From: Gp6-AA40 sp035496255
GTDB lineage: Bacteria; Acidobacteriota; Vicinamibacteria; Vicinamibacterales; UBA2999
DNA: 64,000 bases
Assembly: GCA_035496255.1 (NCBI GenBank)
Contig: DATJEU010000067.1
Location: forward strand, 1-64,000
Direction: 5' to 3'
Each line of letters starts with the position of its first letter. Positions within the stretch are counted from its first letter, which is position 1. Below the pieces are notes generated by a model. That model was not told where the DNA came from. It was given only the letters and a program-made list of their open reading frames with translations, and ran no database searches. Position numbers and translations under genes: made by a program. Below are positions 37,016-45,718 of the stretch, one piece after another.

Positions 37016-39315
37016 CGCTCGCTCCCTCCGATATGAGCGCGGTCGCGCCCGACAACTCCCAATTCCCAAATTCCAATACCCAAGCGCCCTCCGCTCCTCT
37101 TTCGGGAGTTGGTGTCACGGTCGGTTGAGAGTTGGGCGTTCGCTTTCTCCACCCTCACAGCCGATTGCTTGAAATTGGGTTCTCGCGAGACCGGGTCGAA
37201 CGCGCTCTGCGTCGCCTCGTTCGCGTTGGCTTCGGCGTAATGGAAGGGCACGAAGATCTGACCAGGCGCGATCGTTTCGGTAAGGCGCAGTTCGACGCTG
37301 CGGATACGGCCGCGGCGCGAGACGATGTCCACCTTGTCCTGTGCCCTGAGCCGCATCACCCGCGCGTCGCGCGGATTCATCTCCACCCACGCGTGCGGCG
37401 AGAGGTGCTCGAGGATCGGCACGCTGCCGGTCTTCGTCCGCGTGTGCCAGTGCTCCACCGTGCGTCCGGTGTTCAACACGAATGGGAACTCGTGATTCGG
37501 CTGCTCGGGAAACGGCTCCCACACCGTCGGGACCAGGTTGGCCCTGCCGCTGTCGGTCTGGAACGTTCCGTCGGCATAGAGGCGACGTGATGCGGCGGGA
37601 TCGGCATCACCGTCACGGAACGGCCACTGCACGCCGCCATGCCGCTCGAGCAGGTCATAGGTGATTCCCGAGTAGTCGCAGAGGCGGCCTTTCGACACGC
37701 GCTTCCACTCGTCGAAGGCATCGCCCGGCGTCGTCCAGCCCGGAAAGATCTCGTCGCGAACGCCCAGCGTGTCCGCCAGGCCGAGAAAGATGTCGAAGTC
37801 CGATCGCGCTTCCGCCGGCGGGTTGACTGCCTGGTTGACACGGCCGACGCGACGCTCGGAGTTGGTATAGGTGCCCTCTTTCTCGCCCCAGATTGCCGCG
37901 GGCAACATCAGGTGCGCGTACTCACTGGTCGGCGTCGGGTGATAACCGTCCTGCACCACCAGGAAGTCGAGTCCTGCGAGGGCCTGGCGCAGCGAACGGA
38001 CATTCGGGAACGACACGACCGGGTTGGTGGCGATGATCCACAGCCCGCGAATCTTCCGGTCGAGGACCGCTTCGATGATGTCGGGATACGCGCGCCCGCG
38101 TTCGCTCGGGATGCGCTCCACCGGCACCTTCCAGATGTCGGCCAGCTCTTGACGATCTTCCGCGCATTCGAACGTGCGATACCCGGGCAGGCTCGACGTG
38201 AACCCGGCCTCGCGCGTGCCCATCGCGTTGCACTGCCCGGTAATCGAGAACGGCGCGGCGCCGGCGCGACCGACGTTGCCGGTGATCAGCGCGAGGTTGT
38301 TGATCGCGTTGACCGTCTCGGTCCCCTTCGTACTGTGATTCACGCCCATCGTCCAGCCGATGAACGCGGCGTTGGCCTTCGCGTACGTCCAGGCGACGCG
38401 CGAGATCAGCTCGGTGCTCAGGCCGGTGAGCTCGGCGACGCGGTCCGGCGTGTACTCACGGACGGAATCGCGCAATGCCTCGAAGCCACACGTGGCGCGA
38501 TCGATGTACTCGCGATCGATCAGGTCGTGCTCGATCGCGACGTGGATCAGTCCGTTGATCAGCGCGAGATCCGACCGCGGCCGAATCGGCAGGTGGATAT
38601 CGGCCATCATCGCCGTCTTGGTGACGCGCGGGTCGACGACCATCACCGTGGCGTTCGGATTCTGCTGAAGCCGCCAGCAGAGAATCGGATGGTTCTCGGC
38701 GATGTTCGCGCCGATCAGCATGATGACGTCGGCGGCCTCCAGATCCTCGTACGCGCCTGGAGGACCGTCGCTGCCGAACGATCGTTTGTAGCCGGCAACC
38801 GCCGTGGACATGCAGAGCGTCGTGTTTCCGTCGTAGTGCCGCGTCCCGAGCCCGAGCTGCACCAGCTTGCCGAGCGTGTAGAACTCCTCGGTCACGAGCT
38901 GACCGGTACCGATCACCCCGATCGATTCGCGCCCGTGCCGCTCCTGGATCTCGCGGAACCTCTTCGCCATCGTCTCGAACGCGTCGTCCCACGACACACG
39001 AGCCATCGATCCATTCGGCTGACGGAACAGCGGATGCTCCGCGCGGTTCGTCGCGTGGATGGTGTGATGCTCCGAGAGTCCTTTCGGACAGAGCAGGCCG
39101 CGATTGACCGGATGATCGGGAATGCCGCGGACGCTGACGGCCCTGCCGTCACGAACGCCGATGTCGATGCCGCATCCCACCGAGCAGTACCCGCACGTCG
39201 TCGCCACCCACTTCTCCGCGACCCTCTGCGACGACACGTAGCCGACGGCGGGATCGACTTCGTAGGCGTACCGATCCGCGCGGGTATCGAGCCCGAGCAG
39301 CCGTTTGACGGTCAT
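37012..39315 (-). CDS. nasA: assimilatory-type nitrate reductase catalytic subunit
   Basis: 767 residues. An N-terminal [4Fe-4S] binding region (CGYCSVGCG, third distal Cys in LLCPKG), then the bis-MGD fold with the expected molybdenum-ligand Cys in GNTTLCMSTAVAGYKRSFG, and a C-terminal MGD-binding domain (VLNTGRTVEHWHTRTKTG). There is no Tat signal, so the protein is cytoplasmic, as for Nas enzymes. There is no C-terminal BFD domain. The last 40 residues (LSTDRDTNSRKRSGGRLG onward) are encoded by heptamer repeat DNA. Coupled to genes on both sides by ATGA overlaps. Confidence 0.93.
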   Translation of the reverse strand: MTVKRLLGLDTRADRYAYEVDPAVGYVSSQRVAEKWVATTCGYCSVGCGIDIGVRDGRAVSVRGIPDHPVNRGLLCPKGLSEHHTIHATNRAEHPLFRQPNGSMARVSWDDAFETMAKRFREIQERHGRESIGVIGTGQLVTEEFYTLGKLVQLGLGTRHYDGNTTLCMSTAVAGYKRSFGSDGPPGAYEDLEAADVIMLIGANIAENHPILCWRLQQNPNATVMVVDPRVTKTAMMADIHLPIRPRSDLALINGLIHVAIEHDLIDREYIDRATCGFEALRDSVREYTPDRVAELTGLSTELISRVAWTYAKANAAFIGWTMGVNHSTKGTETVNAINNLALITGNVGRAGAAPFSITGQCNAMGTREAGFTSSLPGYRTFECAEDRQELADIWKVPVERIPSERGRAYPDIIEAVLDRKIRGLWIIATNPVVSFPNVRSLRQALAGLDFLVVQDGYHPTPTSEYAHLMLPAAIWGEKEGTYTNSERRVGRVNQAVNPPAEARSDFDIFLGLADTLGVRDEIFPGWTTPGDAFDEWKRVSKGRLCDYSGITYDLLERHGGVQWPFRDGDADPAASRRLYADGTFQTDSGRANLVPTVWEPFPEQPNHEFPFVLNTGRTVEHWHTRTKTGSVPILEHLSPHAWVEMNPRDARVMRLRAQDKVDIVSRRGRIRSVELRLTETIAPGQIFVPFHYAEANANEATQSAFDPVSREPNFKQSAVRVEKANAQLSTDRDTNSRKRSGGRLGIGIWELGVVGRDRAHIGGSER
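37051..37138. repeat. AACTCCC heptamer array inside the nasA 3' end
   Basis: ACAACTCCCAATTCCCAAAT (from 37053) and later GGGAGTTGG and GAGAGTTGGGCG inverted units. It is the same unit as at 15670-15806. It is translated in frame as the tail of the nitrate reductase. Confidence 0.82.
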
Positions 39316-40958
39316 GCCGCCTCGCTTCCCGCCGCGACATACGGTGCGACCATGTGTTTGGGAACTACGCTGACGAAGAAGAGATAGCGACCGACAATCT
39401 CGCCGCCGAGGGCGAGTGCGAGGGCGAGCACCATCACGGCTGCCGGCGCGCTGCCGGATCCCCCAATCAGCAGCGGCAGGACGACGGCGCCGAGCGCAAG
39501 CAACACGCCGCGCACCAGCAGTGTGTTGCGAAGGACGGTGGAGAGCAGCCGCGCCGTGCCCTTCAACTCGAGGCTGTCGGAGGCGATGCAGCGGAGGAAG
39601 CGCAGCGCCAGCAGCAGAAACTGCCCGGCCGCCATTGCTGCTGCGGCCACAGCCAGCCATCGCGTCTGACCGGCGCCAACGGCTGCGGCAAACAGAGGCC
39701 CCAGGATCCCGGCCGTGAGGTTGAATTGCAGCACCGTGAACCGCGTGTTCCACGCGGGCCGCGACGGCACGCGATAGATGCACGCGCTCGCGGTGACGCC
39801 GGCGAGGCCGAGCATCACCGTCAGCGCACCAACGACGGAACTGCCGGGCCATCCGAACCAGAGCAGCCCGGCATAGGCCCCCGCGACGCCGGCGAAGAGT
39901 GCGAACAGCAGTACCTCGCGCGAGAGCCACGAGCGCCGCCACATCTTCAGGGCGCGATACGCGAAGACAGGCCGGCCAAGGTGCAGCGTGGCCGCGTTCA
40001 ACGCCAAGCCGCCGACGGCGAGCGACGCCAGCGCCGCAAGTCCGAGATCGGTCGCAAGGCCGAGCACCTGCAGCAGCCAGATCGTCGCGAAGGCACCGAC
40101 CGAGAGCTGCGTCAGCACCGTCATCACCACCAGTGGCCAATGTGGATGTCCCGGACGCACGTGATGGACGTCGATCGGCTGCGTGTTCGGCGGCAGCGCG
40201 CGCGGCGTGATGCGCGTGGTCGACAGGCTGTGATCGGCAAACGGGATCGCACGAGCGGCGGTGTGGTCCGATGGACGTTCCGCGGGTGCGACCGATGCCA
40301 CGGCCGCCACCGCCGCACGCCAGTCAGCCGTCTTCACGATCTCGATTTCGATCGCGCCTTCGGGACACGCGGCCACACACGCCGGCGTCTCTCCCCGCGT
40401 CAACCGGCCGTGGCACATATCGCACTTGGAGACGACGCCGCGCTCGGGATTGAACTGCGGCACGCCATACGAGCAGTTCCATGTGCAGTACTGGCAGCCG
40501 ATGCACGCGTCGGCGCTGTGCCGAACGATGCCCGTGGCCGGATCCTTCGTGTACGCGTCCACCGGACAGCCTTTCAGACAGGTCGGCTCGAGGCAGTGAT
40601 TACAACCCATCGAGAGAAAAGCCTTCGTCGGCTGCGGGAAGTAGCCGCCCTCGATCTCGCCGACGCGCCGCCAGTTGATTGCTGCCGGATTGCCGTTCTG
40701 CTCGTTGCAGGCAACCACGCAGCATTTGCAGCCGATGCACTTGCGCATGTCGAAGTGAAAGCGGTACTGCTCGCCGGGTCCGGGCTCGCGCGCGGGCATC
40801 CGCAGGCCGCTGTCGGTCGCCGGGCGCGACAGACCGATGCGATCTGCCGGACGCGGTTCGCGGCCAGGCAATTCCGTCGTGCGCGACTTCGGCGTGAGAT
40901 ACGCGAACCCGGCGTCGGCATCGCCGATCCGGGCCAGCAGGGGCAATGCAGCCATCAA
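39312..40958 (-). CDS. fused iron-sulfur / membrane-anchor protein (DmsB-DmsC type)
   Basis: 548 residues. Residues about 60-215 hold four [4Fe-4S] motifs: CIGCKCCVVACN, CNHCLEPTCLKGCPVD, CIGCQYCTWNCSYG, and CDMCHGRLTRGETPACVAACPEGA. After a linker, about eight membrane helices (about 270-540) match the DmsC/NrfD-like anchor. Fusion of these two subunits is unusual. As first gene of the nitrate operon it should pass quinol electrons to the cytoplasmic nitrate reductase. ATGA overlap with nasA. Confidence 0.9.
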   Translation of the reverse strand: MMAALPLLARIGDADAGFAYLTPKSRTTELPGREPRPADRIGLSRPATDSGLRMPAREPGPGEQYRFHFDMRKCIGCKCCVVACNEQNGNPAAINWRRVGEIEGGYFPQPTKAFLSMGCNHCLEPTCLKGCPVDAYTKDPATGIVRHSADACIGCQYCTWNCSYGVPQFNPERGVVSKCDMCHGRLTRGETPACVAACPEGAIEIEIVKTADWRAAVAAVASVAPAERPSDHTAARAIPFADHSLSTTRITPRALPPNTQPIDVHHVRPGHPHWPLVVMTVLTQLSVGAFATIWLLQVLGLATDLGLAALASLAVGGLALNAATLHLGRPVFAYRALKMWRRSWLSREVLLFALFAGVAGAYAGLLWFGWPGSSVVGALTVMLGLAGVTASACIYRVPSRPAWNTRFTVLQFNLTAGILGPLFAAAVGAGQTRWLAVAAAAMAAGQFLLLALRFLRCIASDSLELKGTARLLSTVLRNTLLVRGVLLALGAVVLPLLIGGSGSAPAAVMVLALALALGGEIVGRYLFFVSVVPKHMVAPYVAAGSEAA

Positions 40959-41298
40959 TCCTCAACTCGCACAGGCGAGCGATGGGCTCAACGTGGAGCG
41001 GAGGGTCGCGAACCAGGAATCAGGAATCAGGGGTCAGGAATCAGCGGTCTACAACCGTTGACGACTGACCAGCGGCATCGGTGAGGCGCTCGCTATGCGA
41101 CGGGGAGCGAGCTGGACGCCGGAGACGTGGCCTACGAAGGCGATCCCGCGATGCGCACCGGAGAGCACCGCGGTGATCTGAAGATACACGCCGCGACCGC
41201 TCCGGACAAGTAGGTGCGGCGCTACTTGTTTGTGCGACGGTGTTCAGGCAGCTACGGATTTGTGGGAATTGAGAATCCCAGCGACCTCGCGACGTGGA
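40959..41298. other. leader region of the nitrate operon
   Basis: No gene. It contains an AATCAGG heptamer run (41011-41046), a hairpin GCTCGCT/AGCGAGC with an 11-nt loop (41088-41112) and a short CACCGCGGTG palindrome (about 41166). The hairpin lies about 130 nt upstream of the first operon start on the minus strand and could belong to a regulated leader, but it does not obviously match the paired hexaloop hairpins expected for an ANTAR target. Confidence 0.55.
41011..41046. repeat. AATCAGG heptamer run
   Basis: AGGAATCAGGAATCAGGGGT followed by CAGGAATCAG: five units with a period of seven, about 50 bp upstream of the start of the nitrate operon's first gene. Confidence 0.85.
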
Positions 41299-41760
41299 TT
41301 AGTGCGTCAGCGCCAACCTGATCGCCTCGATCAGCGAGGCATGCTCCGCTTCCGGCAGCCGTGTATCCGGCATCGCTGAGAGCGGCGTCGCCCAGATCGG
41401 CATTCCCCAGCGCGGATCGCTGAAGTAGCGCGGGACGATGTGCCAGTGCAGGTGCGGGACGACGTTGCCCAGCACCTCGACGTTGATGTGATCGGGATGA
41501 ACCGTGCGCATCACCGCGCGCTGCGCGGCGAAGAGGTCGTCGGTGAAGGCGCGGTATTCCTGCAGCGTGAGCTGTTCGAGCTGACACGCATGGCGGCCGT
41601 CGAAAATGAGTTGGCAGTGACCGCGATACGTCTGGTTCTTGCTGAGATACAGCGAGGAGATGGCCAGCGGCGCGATGAGATCCCAGTGTGCACTCTTGTC
41701 TGGCCGCGGCGCATCCATCGGGCACCCGGTACCCCCAAACAGTAATTTCCAGGTCTCCAT
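41299..41760 (-). CDS. HIT-family nucleotide-binding protein
   Basis: 153 residues from METWKLLFGG. The histidine triad is in GNVVPHLHWHIVPRY. The N-terminal part (CPMDAPRPDKSAHWDLIAPLAISSLYLSKNQTYRGHC) fits HIT proteins of the diadenosine-polyphosphate-hydrolase/galT-like kind. It probably hydrolyses nucleotide conjugates. Single gene, not clearly linked to the nitrate operon upstream. Confidence 0.87.
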   Translation of the reverse strand: METWKLLFGGTGCPMDAPRPDKSAHWDLIAPLAISSLYLSKNQTYRGHCQLIFDGRHACQLEQLTLQEYRAFTDDLFAAQRAVMRTVHPDHINVEVLGNVVPHLHWHIVPRYFSDPRWGMPIWATPLSAMPDTRLPEAEHASLIEAIRLALTH

Positions 41761-41859
41761 GCGGCGACATTGTAGAGGCTGTGCGCTGACGGGCTCATCC
41801 GCTGATGAAGGACGGTGGATTGGCATCGCGTTCGCTATAGCGGCGGCCGGAGCGAACTC

Positions 41860-42006
41860 ATGATCATGTTCCTGGTGATCCTGCTCGTGGTGCTGTGGGT
41901 GCTCGGGATGGTGACGTCCTACACACTCGGCGGGGCGCTGCACATCCTGCTCGTCCTGGCGATCATCTTTCTGCTGATTCGCGTGATCCGCGGCGAGCCG
42001 GTGTAA
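41860..42006 (+). CDS. lmo0937-family small membrane protein
   Basis: 48 residues, MIMFLVILLVVLWVLGMV...GGALHILLVLAIIFLLIRVIRG: two membrane helices linked by TSYTLGGALH, the standard lmo0937-family sequence. The function is unknown; the family is widespread and sometimes stress-linked. The 3' end overlaps the convergent glycosyltransferase-like gene by 44 bp. Confidence 0.8.
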   Translation: MIMFLVILLVVLWVLGMVTSYTLGGALHILLVLAIIFLLIRVIRGEPV

Positions 42007-43468
42007 TCCTCGCGGCCGCGATCGCCGCCGGGTACAACGCAAGTCGTACCAGGCGCGCGCGCAGGCGCTCCGCAGCCGTCGGTCGCTGCCGTGGTTCTGT
42101 CGCGCGCGCCAGCGCTTCGATCTCATCGGCAAGCACCTCGGTCGCGGGCGTGTTCCAGCCGCGAGGCCGCACGAAGCCTTCGACGAAGCGGCGGAGGTGC
42201 GTCGCCCCGGCGTCACCGCCATCCAATGCGGCAGCGAGCGACCTGACATGGGCGTCGAGCGAGTCGTCAAGGCGGACCAGCCCGCCACACTCCTTCAACA
42301 GATAGTGGAAATGCAGCGACCCTTCCTGGGTGGCTTCGAACTCACGTGCCCGAATCGAATACACCGGACGGCCGACGATGCCCGCCTCGATCTGCGCGGT
42401 GGTGTTGATGCCGACCGCTGCGGATGCGTGATACATCGAGTCGAAAAAATCCGCCTTCGAGCCCGCATCGACCGGATTGCCGCCCTGCGGCGGCCACACG
42501 GTCACACCGGCAACGTCTCTCCATGCGGCCTGCTGCGGCGGATTCAGGATCGTGTTCGGATGCGGCCGGATCAGCAGACCTGCGTCGCGCACGCGGGCAT
42601 CGTGAGCTGACCGGATCGCGGTGATCCACTTGACGATGAAGTCGGCTTCGGTGGCGGCGATGAATCGCGACGAGCAGAGGTAGAGAACGATCGGGCGCTC
42701 CGCCGGCAGTCCGACCTTCGCGCAGAACTCCGCTCTCGTCGTCGACGGCTTCCGCGCGAACCACGAGTCGAACACCGGTGCGCCGGTCGCGACAACATGG
42801 GCGGGCTCGATGCCGTGGAACGTCACCGCCTCGCGCTGCTGCACGGCGTTCCAGACGAACACGCGATCCGGCGCCACGTGGATCAATCCTTTGTTGGTCA
42901 GGTTGTCCCAGCTGTGCACGCACAACCCGCTGGGGATACCGAGGGCTCGCGCGGCCTTCACGTATTCGACCTGGTCGGACGCAAGGTCGATGAGCGGCGT
43001 CACCAACACCACGTCCGGGTTCACGCCAGCGACAAAGCGCCGGATCCGTGGATCGACGGGAAGCGTCTGTTCAAGCCGCGCGCGCAGTCGCATCAGCGAA
43101 GCAATGCCGTCGGGCGACGCGACCGCCCGGCGATCGATCCGCTGCTGCAGCCATGGGCTGACGTGCCGGGAGGCACGCTTTCTCAGCGGTCGCGCGGCGG
43201 CGAATTCCGGCTGCCGGTATCGAGCGTAGTCGGCGGCGCTGCGCACGGTGCGCGCCAACGCACTCCAGCGGTGCGGCTGCATCTTCACCCGCTCGTGCGT
43301 GATCGACGGGCAGTCCGCCACCAATGCCTGCAGCACGCCGCGCTCGCTCTCCTCGTCGCGCATGGCGAACGCCAGATGGACCTGGTGCCCGCGGCGAGCC
43401 AGCTCGCGGAGCGTGGAGGCAAAGTTCCGCAGCGCCCCGGCGTGGCGCATGGAGAACAGAATCCGCAT
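41963..43468 (-). CDS. GT-B-like glycosyl/glycerophosphotransferase-type protein
   Basis: 501 residues. Starts MRILFSMRHAGALRNFASTLRELARRGHQVHLAF, a Rossmann-like GT-B N-terminal half. The C-terminal half has GLLIRPHPNTI, PQGGNPVD, DFFDSMYHASAAVGINTTAQIEAGIVGRPVYSI, the pattern of CDP-glycerol transferase-like or surface-glycan transferases. The role is probably in surface polysaccharide; the acceptor is unknown. No other glycan gene is adjacent. Confidence 0.75.
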   Translation of the reverse strand: MRILFSMRHAGALRNFASTLRELARRGHQVHLAFAMRDEESERGVLQALVADCPSITHERVKMQPHRWSALARTVRSAADYARYRQPEFAAARPLRKRASRHVSPWLQQRIDRRAVASPDGIASLMRLRARLEQTLPVDPRIRRFVAGVNPDVVLVTPLIDLASDQVEYVKAARALGIPSGLCVHSWDNLTNKGLIHVAPDRVFVWNAVQQREAVTFHGIEPAHVVATGAPVFDSWFARKPSTTRAEFCAKVGLPAERPIVLYLCSSRFIAATEADFIVKWITAIRSAHDARVRDAGLLIRPHPNTILNPPQQAAWRDVAGVTVWPPQGGNPVDAGSKADFFDSMYHASAAVGINTTAQIEAGIVGRPVYSIRAREFEATQEGSLHFHYLLKECGGLVRLDDSLDAHVRSLAAALDGGDAGATHLRRFVEGFVRPRGWNTPATEVLADEIEALARATEPRQRPTAAERLRARLVRLALYPAAIAAARITPARRGSRESAER

Positions 43469-43487
43469 CTAGCGGCGTGATGTCATC

Positions 43488-43528
43488 ACGATTCGAGAAT
43501 CATGATTCAAGAATCAAGAATCACGAAA
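43488..43528. repeat. AATCAAG heptamer run
   Basis: GATTCGAGAATC, then ATGATTCAAGAATCAAGAAT: opposed and tandem units of seven. The stop codon of the aldehyde oxidoreductase (43521-43523) lies inside it, 53 bp upstream of the next gene. Confidence 0.82.
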
Positions 43529-45293
43529 GCTCCGCCCGCTGCCGGTGATACTCGGCGATCAGCGCGTCGAGCGATTCGCGGGTCAGGAGGGCGGCGGGAT
43601 CATTGGGTAGGGCCCGATCGAGAAAGCGATCCGGCAGCGTGTCTTCGTCCAGCGTCCAGCCGGCCAGCACGTTGAACTGATGCTTGGCGGCGACGATACG
43701 GCGAGCCGTGGCCCGGAGTTCGTCGGCGGTCACGTCCCACCCGGTGACGGCGCGGAGCATGGCCGACGATTCCGCATAGATGTCGGTGAATACGCCGCGC
43801 AGGAACTTGCAGAGAATCAGCGAGTCCATCAGCGCCGCGCGATCCTCCGTCTCGATCGCATGGCGGACCGATTCCAGCGTCGCGTTGCGGCGATCGACCT
43901 TGTCGGAAAAATCGACCTCGTAGGCGCCGCTCCGGTTGTGATCCGCGCCGCGCGCGCCCACCGCAAACCCCAGCGCCATCGTCTGCAGCGCCCGCGGCTC
44001 GTAGCCGGGAATTTCGAGACCCTTGACCTGCGGCGCGAAGGCGAGGCTGCCGCGCCCGATCTGCTCCGCCGCCCGGCGACTGCCTTCGCCGAGCAGGGCG
44101 CCAATGCCCTCGCGGCGGCCGATCAGCTCGATCGCGCGGAGCATGGCGGCGCCGTCACCGAAGCGTAACCAGGACTCGTCGAGCAGGCCTCGCTCGACGC
44201 ACTCCATCGCAAACGCGATCGTGCCGCCGGTACTGATCGTGTCGATGCCGAGCTCATCGCACCGCTGCGATGCACGCAGCACGGCGTCGCTGTCGCCAAC
44301 GCCGCAGAGCGATCCGAGCGCGAACAGGCTCTCGTATTCGACGCGCACGCCGGCGGGACTACTGTGCGGATCGCCGGCACCGCTTTGTGGTGTCCGGCCG
44401 ACAGCGTAGATGTGCTCGCAGCCGATTGTGCAGGCGACGCAGCTTGCGCGTGTCTTCTCGCGCTGAGCGGCCAGCTCCTGCGGCGACAGGTTGATGGCCT
44501 CCTCGAAGGTCCCGCTCTGGAAATTGCGAGTCGGCAACGTGCCGAAGCGGTTGAAGGTCAGCAGGTTCGTTGCCGTACCGAGCTCGCGGTATTTCGCCGT
44601 CGCCGGCCCGAACGAGCGCTTCGACAGATCGCGACTGAGCTCGGTCACCCGCTTCGGGTCGGCAAACTCGCAGTACTGCTTGCCGCGGACGGCGATCGCC
44701 TTGATCCGCTTGCTGCCGAGCACCGCCCCGCTGCCGCCGCGACCGGCATGCCGGCCATCGTGCGAAATCGTCGCGTAGCGGACGGCGCGCTCGCCCGCCG
44801 GCCCGATCGACGCGATGCGATAGTCACTCCCGAGTCGCGCCCGCAACTTCTCTTCGGTGGCGGGACACGACTCCCCACGAACGTCATCGGCTGCTTCGAG
44901 CCGCACGTCGCCGTCGTCGATGACCAGCACCGACAGTTCGGGCGCACGACCGACGATGACGATGGCGTCGCAGCCGCAGCGCTTGCCGGCCAGCGCGAAG
45001 CCGCTGCTGGCGAGCGAGTCGTTGATGCGATTGGTCAGGGGGCTCTTCGAGACGACCGCGAACTTCGCGGATGTGGTCAGAGGGCTGCCGACGAGTGGTG
45101 AGAACGCGAAGACGATCGGCGCTTCAGGCGCCAGCGGGTCGGAGACCGCGGATCCCTGGTCGAGGAGCAGCCGCGCACCCAGCCCACTGCCACCGAGGTA
45201 CTGCCGCACGACTTCCTCCGGCAGCGGCACGCGCGTCGCGGTGCCGGTGCCGGCGTCGATGCGGAGGTAGAAGCCGTGGTAACCGGGAGGCAT
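43521..45293 (-). CDS. aldehyde:ferredoxin oxidoreductase family (tungsten enzyme)
   Basis: 590 residues with the full family layout. The N-terminal domain carries LGGSGLGARLLL and SPLTNRINDSLASSGFALAGKRCGCDAIVIVG. Next comes GRGGSGAVLGSKRIKAIAVRG. The [4Fe-4S] ligands CVACTIGCEH are followed by a distal Cys (LILCKFLRG). The final helical domains are complete. Characterised members hold a tungsten bis-pterin cofactor and oxidise aldehydes with ferredoxin. It is preceded by a MoaD-like gene, a common partner. Molybdenum use is possible. Confidence 0.92.
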   Translation of the reverse strand: MPPGYHGFYLRIDAGTGTATRVPLPEEVVRQYLGGSGLGARLLLDQGSAVSDPLAPEAPIVFAFSPLVGSPLTTSAKFAVVSKSPLTNRINDSLASSGFALAGKRCGCDAIVIVGRAPELSVLVIDDGDVRLEAADDVRGESCPATEEKLRARLGSDYRIASIGPAGERAVRYATISHDGRHAGRGGSGAVLGSKRIKAIAVRGKQYCEFADPKRVTELSRDLSKRSFGPATAKYRELGTATNLLTFNRFGTLPTRNFQSGTFEEAINLSPQELAAQREKTRASCVACTIGCEHIYAVGRTPQSGAGDPHSSPAGVRVEYESLFALGSLCGVGDSDAVLRASQRCDELGIDTISTGGTIAFAMECVERGLLDESWLRFGDGAAMLRAIELIGRREGIGALLGEGSRRAAEQIGRGSLAFAPQVKGLEIPGYEPRALQTMALGFAVGARGADHNRSGAYEVDFSDKVDRRNATLESVRHAIETEDRAALMDSLILCKFLRGVFTDIYAESSAMLRAVTGWDVTADELRATARRIVAAKHQFNVLAGWTLDEDTLPDRFLDRALPNDPAALLTRESLDALIAEYHRQRAELS

Positions 45294-45300
45294 GATCTTT

Positions 45301-45376
45301 TTGGGCTTCGGGCTTCAGGCTACCGGTCTCGGGCCAGACGCGGTCCGGAGTCCGTAGCCCGGAGTCCGCAGCCACT
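45301..45376. repeat. GGAGTCC-type heptamer run
   Basis: TTGGGCTTCGGGCTTCAGGC followed by GGAGTCCGTAGCCCGGAGTC with a period near seven. It fills the 82-bp gap between the MoaD-like stop and the aldehyde oxidoreductase start. Confidence 0.7.
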
Positions 45377-45630
45377 TAGCCACCGACATCCGCCGAGAGA
45401 ATCAGCAGGTGGTCGCTATCCGCGAGCGCCCGCCGCGGGTCCGTGATGAATTCATCGCCGTTGAGGTTTGCCGCCAGCGACGGATGGAGCGACCCGCCGG
45501 CGATGAATTCGCCGAGGTCCGGGAAGCGCGCGGCGAGCAGAGCGAGGGCCTGGCCAAGCGTCGCCGCCTCGAGCTCGAGGTCAGCCACACCGGCGCGTTC
45601 GCGCGGAATACCGAGTAATTCGACGTGCAT
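45376..45630 (-). CDS. MoaD/ThiS-family sulfur carrier
   Basis: 84 residues, MHVELLGIPRERAGVADLEL...LLILSADVGG. A beta-grasp ubiquitin-like fold ending in the required Gly-Gly tail, with NGDEF and PRRALADSDHL typical of MoaD/ThiS. It provides sulfur for a pterin cofactor; placement before the aldehyde oxidoreductase suggests a W/Mo-cofactor role for that enzyme. Confidence 0.87.
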   Translation of the reverse strand: MHVELLGIPRERAGVADLELEAATLGQALALLAARFPDLGEFIAGGSLHPSLAANLNGDEFITDPRRALADSDHLLILSADVGG

Positions 45631-45718
45631 GCAGGCCGTAAACTGATGATAGCATTGGCTGTTACCGCACTTCAGGCCGACCCGGAGGTCAGCCTCTACG
45701 TAGCTTCCACGATTCTCA

